Source: Verrucomicrobiota bacterium
GTDB taxonomy: Bacteria; Verrucomicrobiota; Verrucomicrobiia; JABWAM01
Assembly: GCA_023269615.1 (NCBI GenBank)
Contig: JAHFSY010000038.1
Span: 1 to 41,021, forward strand
DNA length: 41,021 bases
Reading direction: 5' to 3'
Below the pieces are notes generated by a model, which worked only from the letters and a program-made list of their open reading frames with translations, had not been told where the DNA came from and made no database searches. Of this stretch, positions 9,308-18,089 are shown piece by piece. The number at the start of each line of letters is the position of its first letter. Position 1 is the stretch's first letter. The translations under genes and the position numbers were made by a program.

Positions 9308-9927
9308 CTTTTTTTCAGTCGCTCCAGCGGTATTTCCTCACAGGCTTGTTCCTGCTGTTGCCGCTGATCATTTCCGTTTACATCCTCGTCTGGCTTTACA
9401 CCGAGATCACGTCCCCCACCGTTCAGCTCTTGCAGAAGTTGTATCCCAACCTCGCTGAGAAGGAATGGGTGGTTGCGGTGAGCATCTTTGCCTTTTGCTT
9501 CAACATCGGCCTTGTGCTTGCGGTGGGCGCGTTCACCCGTCACGTCATGGGACGGCGCGTCTTCCAGTTTTTCGAAAGCCTGCTGGCCCAGGTTCCCATT
9601 TTCAACAGGGTCTATGCGGGAACCAAGCAGATCATCGAGGGGTTTTCGCCGGATAAAAAAAGCATTTTTCAGCAAGTGGTCCTGGTCGAATTTCCACGGG
9701 CGGGTTCGTATGCAATCGGACTGGTGACGTGTGAGACGCAGGAGCAGCTGGCCAAGGGAGTGTCCAAGTCAGCCGTGAATGTTTTCATTCCGACCACGCC
9801 AAACCCGACCAGTGGTTTTCTGCTGGTGGTGGCGCGGGAGCAGACGCGCGTGCTGGACATGACCGTGGCGGACGCAATCAAGCTGGTGATTTCTGGAGGG
9901 GCGGTGATGCCGGAGACGAAGCCATGA
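9274..9927 (+). CDS. DUF502 family membrane protein
   Basis: 217 residues, with GGAAG about 5 bases before the ATG. Two hydrophobic segments are evident: about 20-42 (YFLTGLFLLLPLIISVYILVW) and about 67-90 (VVAVSIFAFCFNIGLVLAVG). They are followed by a soluble domain with the family's signature PIFNRVYAGTKQIIEGFS and a hydrophobic VLVEFPRAGSYAIGLVT stretch, and by PTTPNPTSGFLLVV, all typical of DUF502. The molecular function is unknown; relatives exist in plants (COV1-like) and many bacteria. It starts inside ybeY and its stop overlaps the pdxJ start by four bases (ATGA), so it is embedded in the operon and probably expressed in fixed proportion with it. Confidence 0.85.
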   Translation: MADSTSETPRLTFFQSLQRYFLTGLFLLLPLIISVYILVWLYTEITSPTVQLLQKLYPNLAEKEWVVAVSIFAFCFNIGLVLAVGAFTRHVMGRRVFQFFESLLAQVPIFNRVYAGTKQIIEGFSPDKKSIFQQVVLVEFPRAGSYAIGLVTCETQEQLAKGVSKSAVNVFIPTTPNPTSGFLLVVAREQTRVLDMTVADAIKLVISGGAVMPETKP

Positions 9928-10664
9928 AGCTCGGGGTGAACATTGACCATGTGGCCACGCTGCGGCAGGCCCGATATCGGAGCAAGCAGGTGGTGATGCC
10001 GTGGGCGGAGCCGGACATCCTGGAGGCCGCGCGTGCGGTGAAGCGGGGCGGGGCTCATGGCCTGACGGCGCATTTGCGCGAGGATCGCCGCCACATCCAG
10101 GACCAGGATGTGTGGGTTCTCCGACGACGCGGGGGATTGCCGTTGAACCTGGAAATGGCCGCAAGCCCGGAAATTTTGAAGATCGCGCTGAAGGTTTGCC
10201 CGGATGAAGTCTGCATCGTTCCCGAACGGCGCGAGGAAGTGACCACGGAGGGGGGATTGGATGTGCTGCGCGGAGGGAGGCAGCTCTTGAAGAGCGTGGA
10301 AGCGTTGCGCAAGCGCGGAATCCTAGTGAGCCTGTTCATTGCACCGGATTTACGCCAGATCCGGGCCGCATCCCGATCGGGGGCGGAATTCATCGAGTTG
10401 CACACAGGCGCGTTTGCGGAAGCGCGGGATGCGGCTGGTCGTCGCAAGGAATTGGCGCGATTGAAGAGGGGAGTGGAACTGGCGATTTCGCTCGGGTTGC
10501 GCGTTAATGCGGGCCATGGGATCAACTATTCCAACATCGCGTGGATCAGGAAGCTTCCCGCACTGGAAACCCTGAACATCGGGCACAGCATCGTTTGTCG
10601 CGCTCTGACGTTTGGATTGGAGAGAGCGGTCCGTGATATGCTTGGAAGGATGAAAGGCGCATGA
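9924..10664 (+). CDS. pdxJ: Pyridoxine 5'-phosphate synthase
   Basis: 246 residues, the normal family length. PdxJ condenses 1-deoxy-D-xylulose 5-phosphate with 3-amino-2-oxopropyl phosphate to give pyridoxine 5'-phosphate, the last ring-closing step of the DXP-dependent vitamin B6 route. Recognisable motifs: NIDHVATLR at 6-14, a TAHLREDRRHI segment, EVCIVPERREE, a FIELHTGAFA strand, NAGHGINYSN and LNIGHSIVCRAL near the end. GGAG lies 8 bases before the start codon, which overlaps the stop of the DUF502 gene. Its own stop overlaps the acpS start (ATGA). Presence of pdxJ implies the DXP-dependent rather than the PdxS/T route for B6, which the PLP enzyme HemL downstream uses. Confidence 0.97.
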   Translation: MKLGVNIDHVATLRQARYRSKQVVMPWAEPDILEAARAVKRGGAHGLTAHLREDRRHIQDQDVWVLRRRGGLPLNLEMAASPEILKIALKVCPDEVCIVPERREEVTTEGGLDVLRGGRQLLKSVEALRKRGILVSLFIAPDLRQIRAASRSGAEFIELHTGAFAEARDAAGRRKELARLKRGVELAISLGLRVNAGHGINYSNIAWIRKLPALETLNIGHSIVCRALTFGLERAVRDMLGRMKGA

Positions 10665-11047
10665 TCCTCGGCCTTGGCATTGACCTGATCGAGACGTCGC
10701 GCATCCAGGATTCGCTGGACCGTTTCAAGGATCGATTCTTGAACCGTGTCTTTTTGCCGGGTGAAATCGACTACTGTCAGGCCATGAAATTTCCGGCCCG
10801 CCATCTGGCCGCGCGATTTGCAGCCAAGGAGGCGGTGAGCAAGGCCTTCGGAACGGGTATCGGACGCAGCCTTGGATGGAAGGACATCGAAGTCCGACGT
10901 CGCGAGACCGGGGAGCCCTACCTGGTCCTGCATGGCAAAGGCGCGCAAATGGCAGGCCTGCGGGGGATGGATGGCAGTTTGTTGAGCCTCACACATCATG
11001 AGACCTCCGCCGCGGCGGTCGTGGTTCTTTATTCCAAAACCCCATGA
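10661..11047 (+). CDS. acpS: Holo-[acyl-carrier-protein] synthase
   Basis: 128 residues, typical for AcpS. It transfers 4'-phosphopantetheine from CoA to a serine of apo-ACP, activating fatty-acid synthesis. Motifs: GLGIDLIE at 4-11, carrying the magnesium-binding Asp8, and FAAKEAVSKAFGTG at 53-66, with Glu57 and the CoA-binding Lys. The pdxJ-acpS neighbourhood is a common bacterial pairing. Both ends overlap neighbours by four bases (pdxJ stop/acpS start, acpS stop/nnr start), so all three are translationally coupled. Confidence 0.96.
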   Translation: MILGLGIDLIETSRIQDSLDRFKDRFLNRVFLPGEIDYCQAMKFPARHLAARFAAKEAVSKAFGTGIGRSLGWKDIEVRRRETGEPYLVLHGKGAQMAGLRGMDGSLLSLTHHETSAAAVVVLYSKTP

Positions 11048-12540
11048 AAATTGTCACGCGCGAGCAAATGCAGGAACTGGACCGTCGTGCGATCGCGGAG
11101 AAGGGAATTCAGGAGTCCACATTGATCGAGCGTGCGGGGAAGGCCGCGGCGGATTGGATTGCCCGGCGGTATCACGGTGAAACGCATCGCGTACTGGCGC
11201 TGGTCGGCAGGGGAAACAATGGGGCGGATGCGGTCGTGACGTCGAGGCGGCTTCGGAAAATGGGTTTTGAAGTGCTTGTCGTGAAGGCTTGGAAAAAGGA
11301 CGCGCTTGCGCAGGTGGAGAAGGAGCTTTGTTCACCAGGTGAAAAATCCCTGCTTGTCCTGGATGGACTCTTTGGCACGGGGCTGAATCGTCCGATCGGC
11401 GAGCCGTTTCGTTCGCTGGTGGATCTGGTTCGCGCCCTGGCAGCGGATGTGGTGGCGCTGGATTTGCCTTCGGGCCTGGATGCCGACAGTGGCAAGCCGT
11501 TTGGGACATGCATTCGCGCCACGCATACTCTCACGTTTGGTTTGCCGAAAATCGGGCTGGTCCAGGAACATGCCGCGGATGACGTCGGGGAGTTGCACGT
11601 GCTGGACATCGGTTTTCCATCGGGATTGGTGGATGCCATTCGAACGTCGTACGACCTGATTGATCCACCCGGAGTCGCGTCGATTTTCACCGCGCGCGCG
11701 CGAACGACTCACAAGGGGAAGCTGGGCCATGTGTTGATCGTTGCGGGATCGGTCGGATTCGCGGGTGCGGGCGCGCTGGCTGCGCGCGCCGCCTTGCGGG
11801 CGGGTGCCGGTTTGGTGAGCCTGGCAGTCCCATCCTCGATTTACGATGCGGCATCGAGTTTGGCCGGCCCCGAGGTGATGGTTCATCCATGCAATGATGG
11901 CGGGAGCGGCTTTTTTAATTTAAAATCCATTTCCAGATTCAAGGTCCTGCAGCGGTCGGCCAGTGCGCTCGTGATTGGCCCGGGAATGGGGCAACATCCG
12001 GATACGCGCCTGGTCTTGGAAAAACTGATTGAGTCGGGCCATGTTCCGATGTTGCTGGATGCGGACGCGCTGAATCTCCTCGCGGGAAGGACTTCCATGT
12101 TGAGGCAGGCGAAAAGGGACGTGGTGATCACGCCGCATCCGGGAGAGATGGCCCGGTTGAGCAGCTTGACGGTCCGGGCAGTCCAGCAGGATCGGAGCGG
12201 AGTGGCGTCCACATTTTCGCAGAAGCACAAGGTGACCGTGGTGTTGAAGGGCGCGCGAACGCTTGTGGCGCATCGCGCGGGACACCATGCCCTTCGTTTT
12301 TCCATCAATGCGCTGGCGGGGAATCCCGGCATGGCGACTGCGGGATGCGGGGATACGCTGTCAGGAATCATCGGGGCATTGCTGGTGCGGGGAGTCGGGG
12401 CAGCGGATGCCGCGCGAGGCGGCGTTTTTCTTCATGCGAAAGCCGGCGACATCGCATTGTCACCAACGGGTGGTGGAATTGCAGGAGATTTGATCGAGGC
12501 CCTCCCGCATGCAATGGCGCTTCTCACGCGAGGAGCATGA
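11044..12540 (+). CDS. nnr: Bifunctional NAD(P)H-hydrate repair enzyme (epimerase + dehydratase)
   Basis: 498 residues, as expected for the fused YjeF enzyme. The N-terminal half is the NAD(P)HX epimerase (GRGNNGADAV at 55-64, where most relatives have GGDG, and LPSGLDADSG, the substrate-binding loop). The C-terminal half is the ADP/ATP-dependent NAD(P)HX dehydratase of the ribokinase fold (LGHVLIVAGS at its start, a VLIGPGMG-like segment, DADALNLL, TPHPGEMARL, and NPGMATAGCGDTLSG at about 427-441 with the catalytic Asp). It repairs hydrated NADH and NADPH. It is the last gene of the operon; 112 bases downstream lies a long perfect palindrome that could end transcription. Confidence 0.96.
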   Translation: MKIVTREQMQELDRRAIAEKGIQESTLIERAGKAAADWIARRYHGETHRVLALVGRGNNGADAVVTSRRLRKMGFEVLVVKAWKKDALAQVEKELCSPGEKSLLVLDGLFGTGLNRPIGEPFRSLVDLVRALAADVVALDLPSGLDADSGKPFGTCIRATHTLTFGLPKIGLVQEHAADDVGELHVLDIGFPSGLVDAIRTSYDLIDPPGVASIFTARARTTHKGKLGHVLIVAGSVGFAGAGALAARAALRAGAGLVSLAVPSSIYDAASSLAGPEVMVHPCNDGGSGFFNLKSISRFKVLQRSASALVIGPGMGQHPDTRLVLEKLIESGHVPMLLDADALNLLAGRTSMLRQAKRDVVITPHPGEMARLSSLTVRAVQQDRSGVASTFSQKHKVTVVLKGARTLVAHRAGHHALRFSINALAGNPGMATAGCGDTLSGIIGALLVRGVGAADAARGGVFLHAKAGDIALSPTGGGIAGDLIEALPHAMALLTRGA

Positions 12541-12570
12541 GATTCCTCAGGTTGCCCTTGGTCCCGTATT

Positions 12571-12622
12571 TCTCCGCAGATTTCGCAGAACGACGCAGAT
12601 TTTCAGAGGGCTCGCGCAAAGG
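12571..12622. repeat. Dispersed word repeat, copy 1 (CTCCGCAGATTTCGCAGA family)
   Basis: This 52-base stretch recurs with four or five differences at 40859-40911, in the same orientation: CTCCGCAGATTTCGCAGA, then ACGCAGATTTTC, then CTCGCGCAAAGG. A more diverged relative is in 38448-38480. It belongs to no gene. It is followed directly by tandem GGCGCAAA units that form the left arm of the next palindromic structure. Confidence 0.75.
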
Positions 12623-12745
12623 CGCAAAGGCGCAAAGTTTGCCCGTGATCCCAAGCGTGCCATTCCGATTGAAAGCCATGCTTTCAATCGGAATGGCACG
12701 CTTCGCTTTGATTTTCTTTGCAGAAATTCTTTGCGCCTTTGCGCC
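12621..12745. repeat. Long perfect palindrome nested in outer inverted repeats
   Basis: Outer arms 12621-12637 and 12729-12745 are perfect 17-base reverse complements (GGCGCAAAGGCGCAAAG). Inside lies a perfect 24-bp inverted repeat, 12653-12676 and 12680-12703, with only CAT as loop; its core reads CCGATTGAAAG on the left. In RNA it would form a very stable hairpin, followed by a T-rich stretch, so it may terminate the upstream operon. The rest of the gap from 12541 to 12810 holds no gene I can support. Confidence 0.8.
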
Positions 12746-12815
12746 TTCTCGCCTCGCCGAAGCCTGCGGCGTAGCGCGGGTGCGCGAGACATCTGATTCC
12801 CGATCCCGCTTAGGT

Positions 12816-12844
12816 TTGCTTTTTTGCGGGGCGGGGGATAAAGA
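12816..12844 (+). promoter_or_regulatory. Candidate promoter of tRNA-Thr
   Basis: TTGCTT (12816-12821), a 17-base spacer and TAAAGA (12839-12844) lie 16 bases before the mature tRNA 5' end. Spacing and position suit a sigma-70 type promoter, but the -10 box matches the consensus only partly. Confidence 0.35.
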
Positions 12845-12860
12845 AGGGGAGTCACACCCA

Positions 12861-12935
12861 GCCGGCTTAGCTCAGCGGTAGAGCAACGGTTTTGTAAACC
12901 GTGGGTCGCCAGTTCAATCCTGGCAGCCGGCTCCA
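12861..12935 (+). tRNA. tRNA-Thr (anticodon TGT), CCA encoded
   Basis: A full cloverleaf can be drawn: acceptor GCCGGCT pairing with AGCCGGC; D arm GCTC/GAGC; anticodon stem ACGGT/ACCGT around loop TTTGTAA with anticodon TGT; extra loop GGGTC; T arm GCCAG/CTGGC with loop TTCAATC; discriminator T and genome-encoded CCA (12933-12935). It reads ACA and probably other threonine codons by wobble. It stands alone between the pgpH-nnr operon and the DUF3307 gene. Confidence 0.97.
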
Positions 12936-12959
12936 CCCTTGGTTGCAGGGTGGGTTTTT
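12933..12959 (+). terminator. Rho-independent terminator of tRNA-Thr
   Basis: Stem CCACCCT (12933-12939) pairs with AGGGTGG (12947-12953) around a 7-base loop and is followed by G and five T residues (12955-12959). The 5' arm of the stem begins within the tRNA CCA end, so processing and termination signals are overlapped. Confidence 0.75.
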
Positions 12960-12999
12960 GGATTGAAGAGCTCTCCATAAACTGTCATGCAATTGAACC

Positions 13000-13743
13000 A
13001 TGAGTCCTATTGAACCTTTTGTGGTGCTGCTTGCGGCGCATTTGATCGGGGATTTTGTGCTGCAGACAGAGCAAATGGCGCTGAAGAAGGCGCGGGTGCT
13101 CAGCTGGCTCATGCTGCATGCGACCGAGCTGGGGGCGATCACCTGGGTTCTTTGCTGGACCAGGGCGGCCTGGCCGGTTGTGGTGATTGTTTTCCTGACC
13201 CACGTGGTTTTCGACTGGGTGAAGCCGAGGATGCCGGGAAGCGTGCTTCTCTGGTACATCGTGGACCAGGCAGCGCATGTCCTGGTGCTCTGGCTTTCTG
13301 CGGTCTGGCTGACGAAGAACATGGATGTTTACATGACCAACATGCCGCTCACGCAGTGGGTGCCGTACAATTTCCAGGTGCTTTTCGTGGCATTTCTTGC
13401 CGTGAGCCGTCCCGTGACCATCGGGATGGGATTGTTTCTCAAGCCGTGGCACCAGGAGATTTTGCAGCTGAAGGACGTTGATCCCGAGCACGCGCCGGTC
13501 ACGGGGCTGACGCGTTCCGGCGCATGGATCGGAAACCTGGAGCGGTTTTTTGTCGTGACGTGTGTGCTGGTGGGGCAGCCGATACTGGTGGGTTTCCTGC
13601 TCGTGGCCAAGGGCGTGATGCGTTTCGGGGAGACTTCCCACCTGGAGCATCGCAAGCGCGGGGATTACGCGATCATTGGCACGGTCGGCAGTGTCTGGCT
13701 GGCCATTGCGGTGGGGTATCTTGCGCGGTACGCGATGAATTGA
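13000..13743 (+). CDS. DUF3307 family integral membrane protein
   Basis: 247 residues, mostly hydrophobic. The N-terminus FVVLLAAHLIGDFVLQTEQMALKKAR matches the DUF3307 signature: a His and Asp within the first membrane helix, followed by Gln-Thr and basic residues. A second His/Asp helix reads IVFLTHVVFDWVKPR, and a third DQAAHVLVLW. The C-terminal half has two to three further helices. The function is unknown in the family; conserved His and Asp in membrane helices could bind metal or substrate. It stands alone between a tRNA and the 3' end of hemL. Confidence 0.75.
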   Translation: MSPIEPFVVLLAAHLIGDFVLQTEQMALKKARVLSWLMLHATELGAITWVLCWTRAAWPVVVIVFLTHVVFDWVKPRMPGSVLLWYIVDQAAHVLVLWLSAVWLTKNMDVYMTNMPLTQWVPYNFQVLFVAFLAVSRPVTIGMGLFLKPWHQEILQLKDVDPEHAPVTGLTRSGAWIGNLERFFVVTCVLVGQPILVGFLLVAKGVMRFGETSHLEHRKRGDYAIIGTVGSVWLAIAVGYLARYAMN

Positions 13744-13777
13744 GGGGCAATTGGGACTCGTACAGCGGGCACGGTCC

Positions 13778-13798
13778 GGTCGCCGTTGGCAACGGCTC

Positions 13799-13803
<5 letters not shown>
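13778..13803. repeat. Solitary REP sequence (family A) reaching into hemL
   Basis: Read on the minus strand it is GTAGGAGCCGTTGCCAACGG followed by CGACC, the same head and palindrome layout as the arms at 3341-3431, with compensating changes in both halves of the palindrome (GCCGTTG/CAACGGC instead of GCCGCTG/CAGCGGC). It lies between convergent genes, and the hemL stop codon (13799-13801) is the TAG within its GTAGGA head. Confidence 0.75.
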
Positions 13804-15097
<1,294 letters not shown>

Positions 15098-15115
15098 GCG
15101 GCCGCCGGTGGGAGA

Positions 15116-15568
15116 TCAGGCTCCCAGCAATTTCAACGCGGCTGCGTTGATGGATTTGCCGTCGGCACGCCCTGCGGCCTTGGCGATGGCGGCCTTCATG
15201 ACCTGGCCGACCTGGGCCTTGCTGGTGGCTCCGGTTTCGACGATGGCGGCCTTGACGAGCGCCTCCACTTCCTCGGGGGAAAGCCCTTGCGGGACGAAGG
15301 CCTTGAGGATGGCGAGCTCGGCCTCCTCCTTTTGCTGGAGATCCTGACGGCCCGCGGTGCGGAAACTTTCGATGGAATCGTGCCGCTGCTTGATTTGCTT
15401 TTGCACGACCGAAACGAAGTCACTTTCGGCGAGGGCATCGAGCTTCTTGTCGATCTGGTGGTACTTGAGAGCGCTTTTGAGCCCTCGCAGGGTTTCGAGG
15501 CGCAGGGAGTCACGGGCAATCATGGCGGCCTTGATTTCGGAGTCGATACGTTCAATGGGCAGGGGCAT
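15116..15568 (-). CDS. yqeY: GatB/YqeY domain protein
   Basis: 150 residues, the usual size for stand-alone YqeY. It is entirely helical, with the family features: IKAAMIARDSLRLETLRGLKSALK at the N-terminus, a central DFVSVVQKQIKQRHDSIESFRTAGRQDL and FVPQGLSPEEVEALV, and a C-terminal Gly/Ala-rich domain (GQVMKAAIAKAAGRADGKSI) resembling the tRNA-binding tail of GatB. The family is linked to tRNA-dependent amidotransferase by homology, but a biochemical role for the free protein is not established. It lies between the UVR-motif gene and hemL. No ribosome-binding site is visible. Confidence 0.9.
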   Translation of the reverse strand: MPLPIERIDSEIKAAMIARDSLRLETLRGLKSALKYHQIDKKLDALAESDFVSVVQKQIKQRHDSIESFRTAGRQDLQQKEEAELAILKAFVPQGLSPEEVEALVKAAIVETGATSKAQVGQVMKAAIAKAAGRADGKSINAAALKLLGA

Positions 15569-15578
15569 AAAGGGGAGG

Positions 15579-15640
15579 ATTTGAGATTTGAGATGGAGAG
15601 GAGGGAGAAATTTGAAATTTCAAATCTGAGATGGGGGAAA
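15579..15640. repeat. AT-rich dispersed word repeat (TTTGAGATTTGAGAT / AAATTTGAAATTTC)
   Basis: The 83-base gap between two same-strand genes is filled by GGATTTGAGATTTGAGATGG, a purine run and AAATTTGAAATTTCAAATC, whose core ATTTGAAATTTCAAAT is a perfect 16-base palindrome. The two halves resemble each other in inverted orientation. It contrasts with the GC-rich genes on both sides. Confidence 0.6.
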
Positions 15641-15651
15641 GGGTCTCCGGA

Positions 15652-16398
15652 TCAGCTGAGTTCGCGGAGGGCATCGCGCAGGCGTGCGGCGCGTTCGTAG
15701 TCCTCTTTTTCCACGGCGTCGTGCATCTGGTGCTGGAGTTTTTCCCGGGGCGTGAGGGGGCGTTCCTTCCGAACATCTTTCAGCCAGTTTTGGAGAAAGT
15801 GGAGCTCGTGGTTTTGCTCGATTAATTCCGGCGGCATGCCGACCTGGAGGAAGGAATGGATTTCATGGATACCCCATTCAATGTGTTTGATGGCGAGGGC
15901 GTAATCCTTGTTCTGCAGGGCGAGCATCCCCTTGGCTCGCGTGAGCATCATCAGCACGTAGGGGCGGAACTGCTGGAACATCGTTGCCATTTCCGGCTTT
16001 TCGGCGTGGGCGGTGACAAAATCGAAGAGACGCATGTTGCGTTCCGTGTCGCGGATCACGCCTGGAAAATTTTGCAGCTGGAAGAAGGCGATGTAGCGAT
16101 GGTAGTACTGGATGCCCTCCTGCTGGAGCTTGAGACAATCCTCCATGTTGAGCTTGAAGGAGTCGGCGTTACCCTCGCGGTCGAAGCGTTCGGCCAGTTT
16201 TTCATAGTGGTCGAGGAGGGATTCACAGCCGAGGATGGCCTGCCCGTCGGGGCGCCCGTTCATTTCCATCTGGAGGATGCCCAGGTCGAGGCGGAGCTGG
16301 ATCTTGAGTTTTCCGTCAACCCCAGGGATGGTACGCACCTGGATGTTGCCCTGTTCAAAGGGCCAGCTTCGCATCAAGGGATCCAGATCTTCCTGCAT
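15652..16398 (-). CDS. UVR (UvrB/UvrC) motif-containing protein
   Basis: 248 residues. Only the last 35 are recognisable: LQHQMHDAVEKEDYERAARLRDALREL is a UVR motif, the short antiparallel helical pair through which UvrB and UvrC contact each other and which also occurs in McsA and Clp ATPases. The N-terminal 210 residues contain no nuclease or helicase motif. They begin with a beta-rich segment (NIQVRTIPGVDGKLKIQLRL), then continue as helices resembling TPR-like hairpins (KGMLALQNKDYALAIKHIEWG). A role as an adaptor is likelier than one in excision itself. It is followed downstream by yqeY and hemL. Confidence 0.7.
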   Translation of the reverse strand: MQEDLDPLMRSWPFEQGNIQVRTIPGVDGKLKIQLRLDLGILQMEMNGRPDGQAILGCESLLDHYEKLAERFDREGNADSFKLNMEDCLKLQQEGIQYYHRYIAFFQLQNFPGVIRDTERNMRLFDFVTAHAEKPEMATMFQQFRPYVLMMLTRAKGMLALQNKDYALAIKHIEWGIHEIHSFLQVGMPPELIEQNHELHFLQNWLKDVRKERPLTPREKLQHQMHDAVEKEDYERAARLRDALRELS

Positions 16399-16452
16399 GA
16401 GAACACTCTGCGTGTTCCTGGCATTCTTGTCAAATCCAGCCCTTGGGAAAGG

Positions 16453-17031
16453 TTATTTGACGCTGACGCTGACGGCCTCGAGGCGGTAGACGCTGACGAG
16501 GTTCTTTCCCTCGCGGTATTCGCCCACGGAAAATTTTCCCATGACATCCACGGGCTCGGGGTAATACCCGACAAATTTTCCGGGTTCCATGGTGACGGCC
16601 ACGACATGGTTGACGGCGGGGGTTTGCCCGAAACAACAGCTCCAGAGGGATTGGACGGTGATGAAGCTGGAAATATTTTGAACCTGCCTGGATTGCATCA
16701 TGTAGCCCGTGATCTTCACCCATTGCCCGTCAAATTTTTTGACGTCAGCCGGGATCGGGGAGCCCTCGACGTAAGTCCATCCGCCGAGGGTTTCAAATGG
16801 CAACTTGACCGGGTTGAGGGCTTCCGTCGGGAGGGTTTTATTGGATGGGGGCTTGGAGGGATCGTTATATACCAGGTTTGTTCCTGGAGGGGCGCTGCCG
16901 GCCGGCCTTGCCAGCAGGAGGGCCGCGAAGCTTTCACCCCGAAAAATCATGCGTCCCACCACGCCCGCCACCATGACAATAATGAGGGTGATGATGGTTC
17001 GAAGGAGTCTTCGTCGTCGGGCGGGTGTCAT
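16453..17031 (-). CDS. DUF3299-like membrane-anchored protein (copy 2 of tandem pair)
   Basis: 192 residues. MTPARRRRLLRT is followed by one membrane helix (about 11-32), then a Pro-rich linker and a periplasmic beta domain. The domain carries LGGWTYVEG, KFDGQWVKITGYMM, SLWSCCFGQTPAVNHVV and GKFSVGEYREGKNLVSVYRLEA. The segment WVKITGYM...SCCFGQ.P.VN is what I associate with DUF3299, a family of small exported proteins of unknown function. The vicinal cysteine pair could bind metal or be redox-active; that is inference. It begins 26 bases after the end of its paralogue, with which it shares most motifs. Confidence 0.65.
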   Translation of the reverse strand: MTPARRRRLLRTIITLIIVMVAGVVGRMIFRGESFAALLLARPAGSAPPGTNLVYNDPSKPPSNKTLPTEALNPVKLPFETLGGWTYVEGSPIPADVKKFDGQWVKITGYMMQSRQVQNISSFITVQSLWSCCFGQTPAVNHVVAVTMEPGKFVGYYPEPVDVMGKFSVGEYREGKNLVSVYRLEAVSVSVK

Positions 17032-17057
17032 GCTCGGGAAGAAAGTTGTTTGTGTAA

Positions 17058-17690
17058 TTATTGAAGGTTGCCCTGGGATTTCATGGGGGGTGGCTGGCGG
17101 TTGGGTGTGTGGGCGGCGGTCACGGTATAAGCTTCCAGGCGGTAGATGCTGACAAGATACCCCTTTTCCCGCGTTTCGCCCACTGAGAATTTGCCGATGA
17201 CCTTGACGGGGTCAGGATAAAACTCGACGGTCCTGCCCGGCACCATGGTGGTGACGATGACATGATTGACGGCGGGTGCCTGCCCGAAGCAGCAACCCCA
17301 GAGTGATTGCAGGATGATAAAATTGCTCATCTTGTTAATTTCGTTGATGGGCAGCATGAAGCCTGAGATTTCCACCCATTTACCGTCGAGTTTTTTGACA
17401 TCCTCGGGAATCGCGGTCTTGCCTTCGACGTAAGTCCATCCGCCGAGAACTTCGAATTTCAGCTTGAGCGGGTGAAGTGCCTCCACCGGAAGCGGTTGGT
17501 CGGGTGCTGGTGGCGGGGTCGGTTTGGGCGCGGTGGGGAGTGGCGCCCCGCTCGGCGAAGGCAGCATGGTCACGCCCTGTGGTACGGGGATGCTTGTGCC
17601 GCGGATCATGTGCGTGACCACGCCCGCGATCATGAACAAGGCCAGCAAAAGGCTTGTTCGAAAAATTTTTTTCCGTCGGGCGGGTGTCAT
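17058..17690 (-). CDS. DUF3299-like membrane-anchored protein (copy 1 of tandem pair)
   Basis: 210 residues from ATG 17690, chosen because the paralogue downstream begins with the same MTPARR and because a longer frame would run through moaD on the other strand. An in-frame ATG at 17732 is possible. Layout as in copy 2: basic N-terminus, one helix (LLLALFMIAGVVTHMI), a Pro/Ala linker, then VLGGWTYVEG, KLDGKWVEISGFML, SLWGCCFGQAPAVNHVI and KVIGKFSVGETREKGYLVSIYRLEA. It has an extra hydrophilic tail (HTPNRQPPPMKSQ). Its start is divergent from moaD with about 76 bases between, a region that must hold promoters for both. Confidence 0.65.
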   Translation of the reverse strand: MTPARRKKIFRTSLLLALFMIAGVVTHMIRGTSIPVPQGVTMLPSPSGAPLPTAPKPTPPPAPDQPLPVEALHPLKLKFEVLGGWTYVEGKTAIPEDVKKLDGKWVEISGFMLPINEINKMSNFIILQSLWGCCFGQAPAVNHVIVTTMVPGRTVEFYPDPVKVIGKFSVGETREKGYLVSIYRLEAYTVTAAHTPNRQPPPMKSQGNLQ

Positions 17691-17766
17691 TGCGGAAGTA
17701 CGTGGGAAGGTTTGGCTTTTGTTCCTCTTCATTTTAGAATATCCGTTCCAAAACGCAACCCGCCCG

Positions 17767-18012
17767 ATGAACATCACCATCCTCCTGTTTGGAACAGCGC
17801 GCCTTCTGGTGGGCAAGCAGGATCTCGAATTGGAGATCCCTGGAAACGCGACTGTCGGCGAGGCGTTTGCAACGCTGGCTGGAAAGCATCCGAAGCTGCA
17901 AGACCTGGAGAAATGCCTGCGTTTTGCGGTGGACATGGAATATGCCGAGCCTTCCACCCGGTTGAAGGCGGGGCAGACGCTGGCCTTGATTCCTCCCGTG
18001 CAGGGAGGGTGA
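17767..18012 (+). CDS. moaD: Molybdopterin synthase sulfur carrier subunit
   Basis: 81 residues, ubiquitin-like fold. MNITILLFGTARLLVG begins the first beta strand, and the protein ends in the essential Gly-Gly (IPPVQGG) that is adenylated and thiocarboxylated to donate sulfur to precursor Z. The frame is open upstream, but only this ATG gives a normal N-terminus. It pairs with moaE 77 bases downstream. The gap contains the low-complexity GCTGCTGGCTTCTGGCTGCTGG, a word also typical of the dispersed repeats seen elsewhere. No other molybdopterin genes lie nearby. Confidence 0.9.
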   Translation: MNITILLFGTARLLVGKQDLELEIPGNATVGEAFATLAGKHPKLQDLEKCLRFAVDMEYAEPSTRLKAGQTLALIPPVQGG

Positions 18013-18089
18013 AGTGGGGCTGCTAGCTGCTGGCTTCTGGCTGCTGGATTTTTTTCATGAAAACAATTTCAGAAAGGAGATGTAAAACG

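Noticed and set aside
12345..12881. Open frames running over the 12541-12860 gap
   Set aside because: They are translations of the palindrome and word repeats; peptides are repeat-encoded.
17524..17766. Upstream extension of MoaD by 81 residues
   Set aside because: It is the antisense of the DUF3299-like gene and would put a long unrelated tail before the ubiquitin fold.
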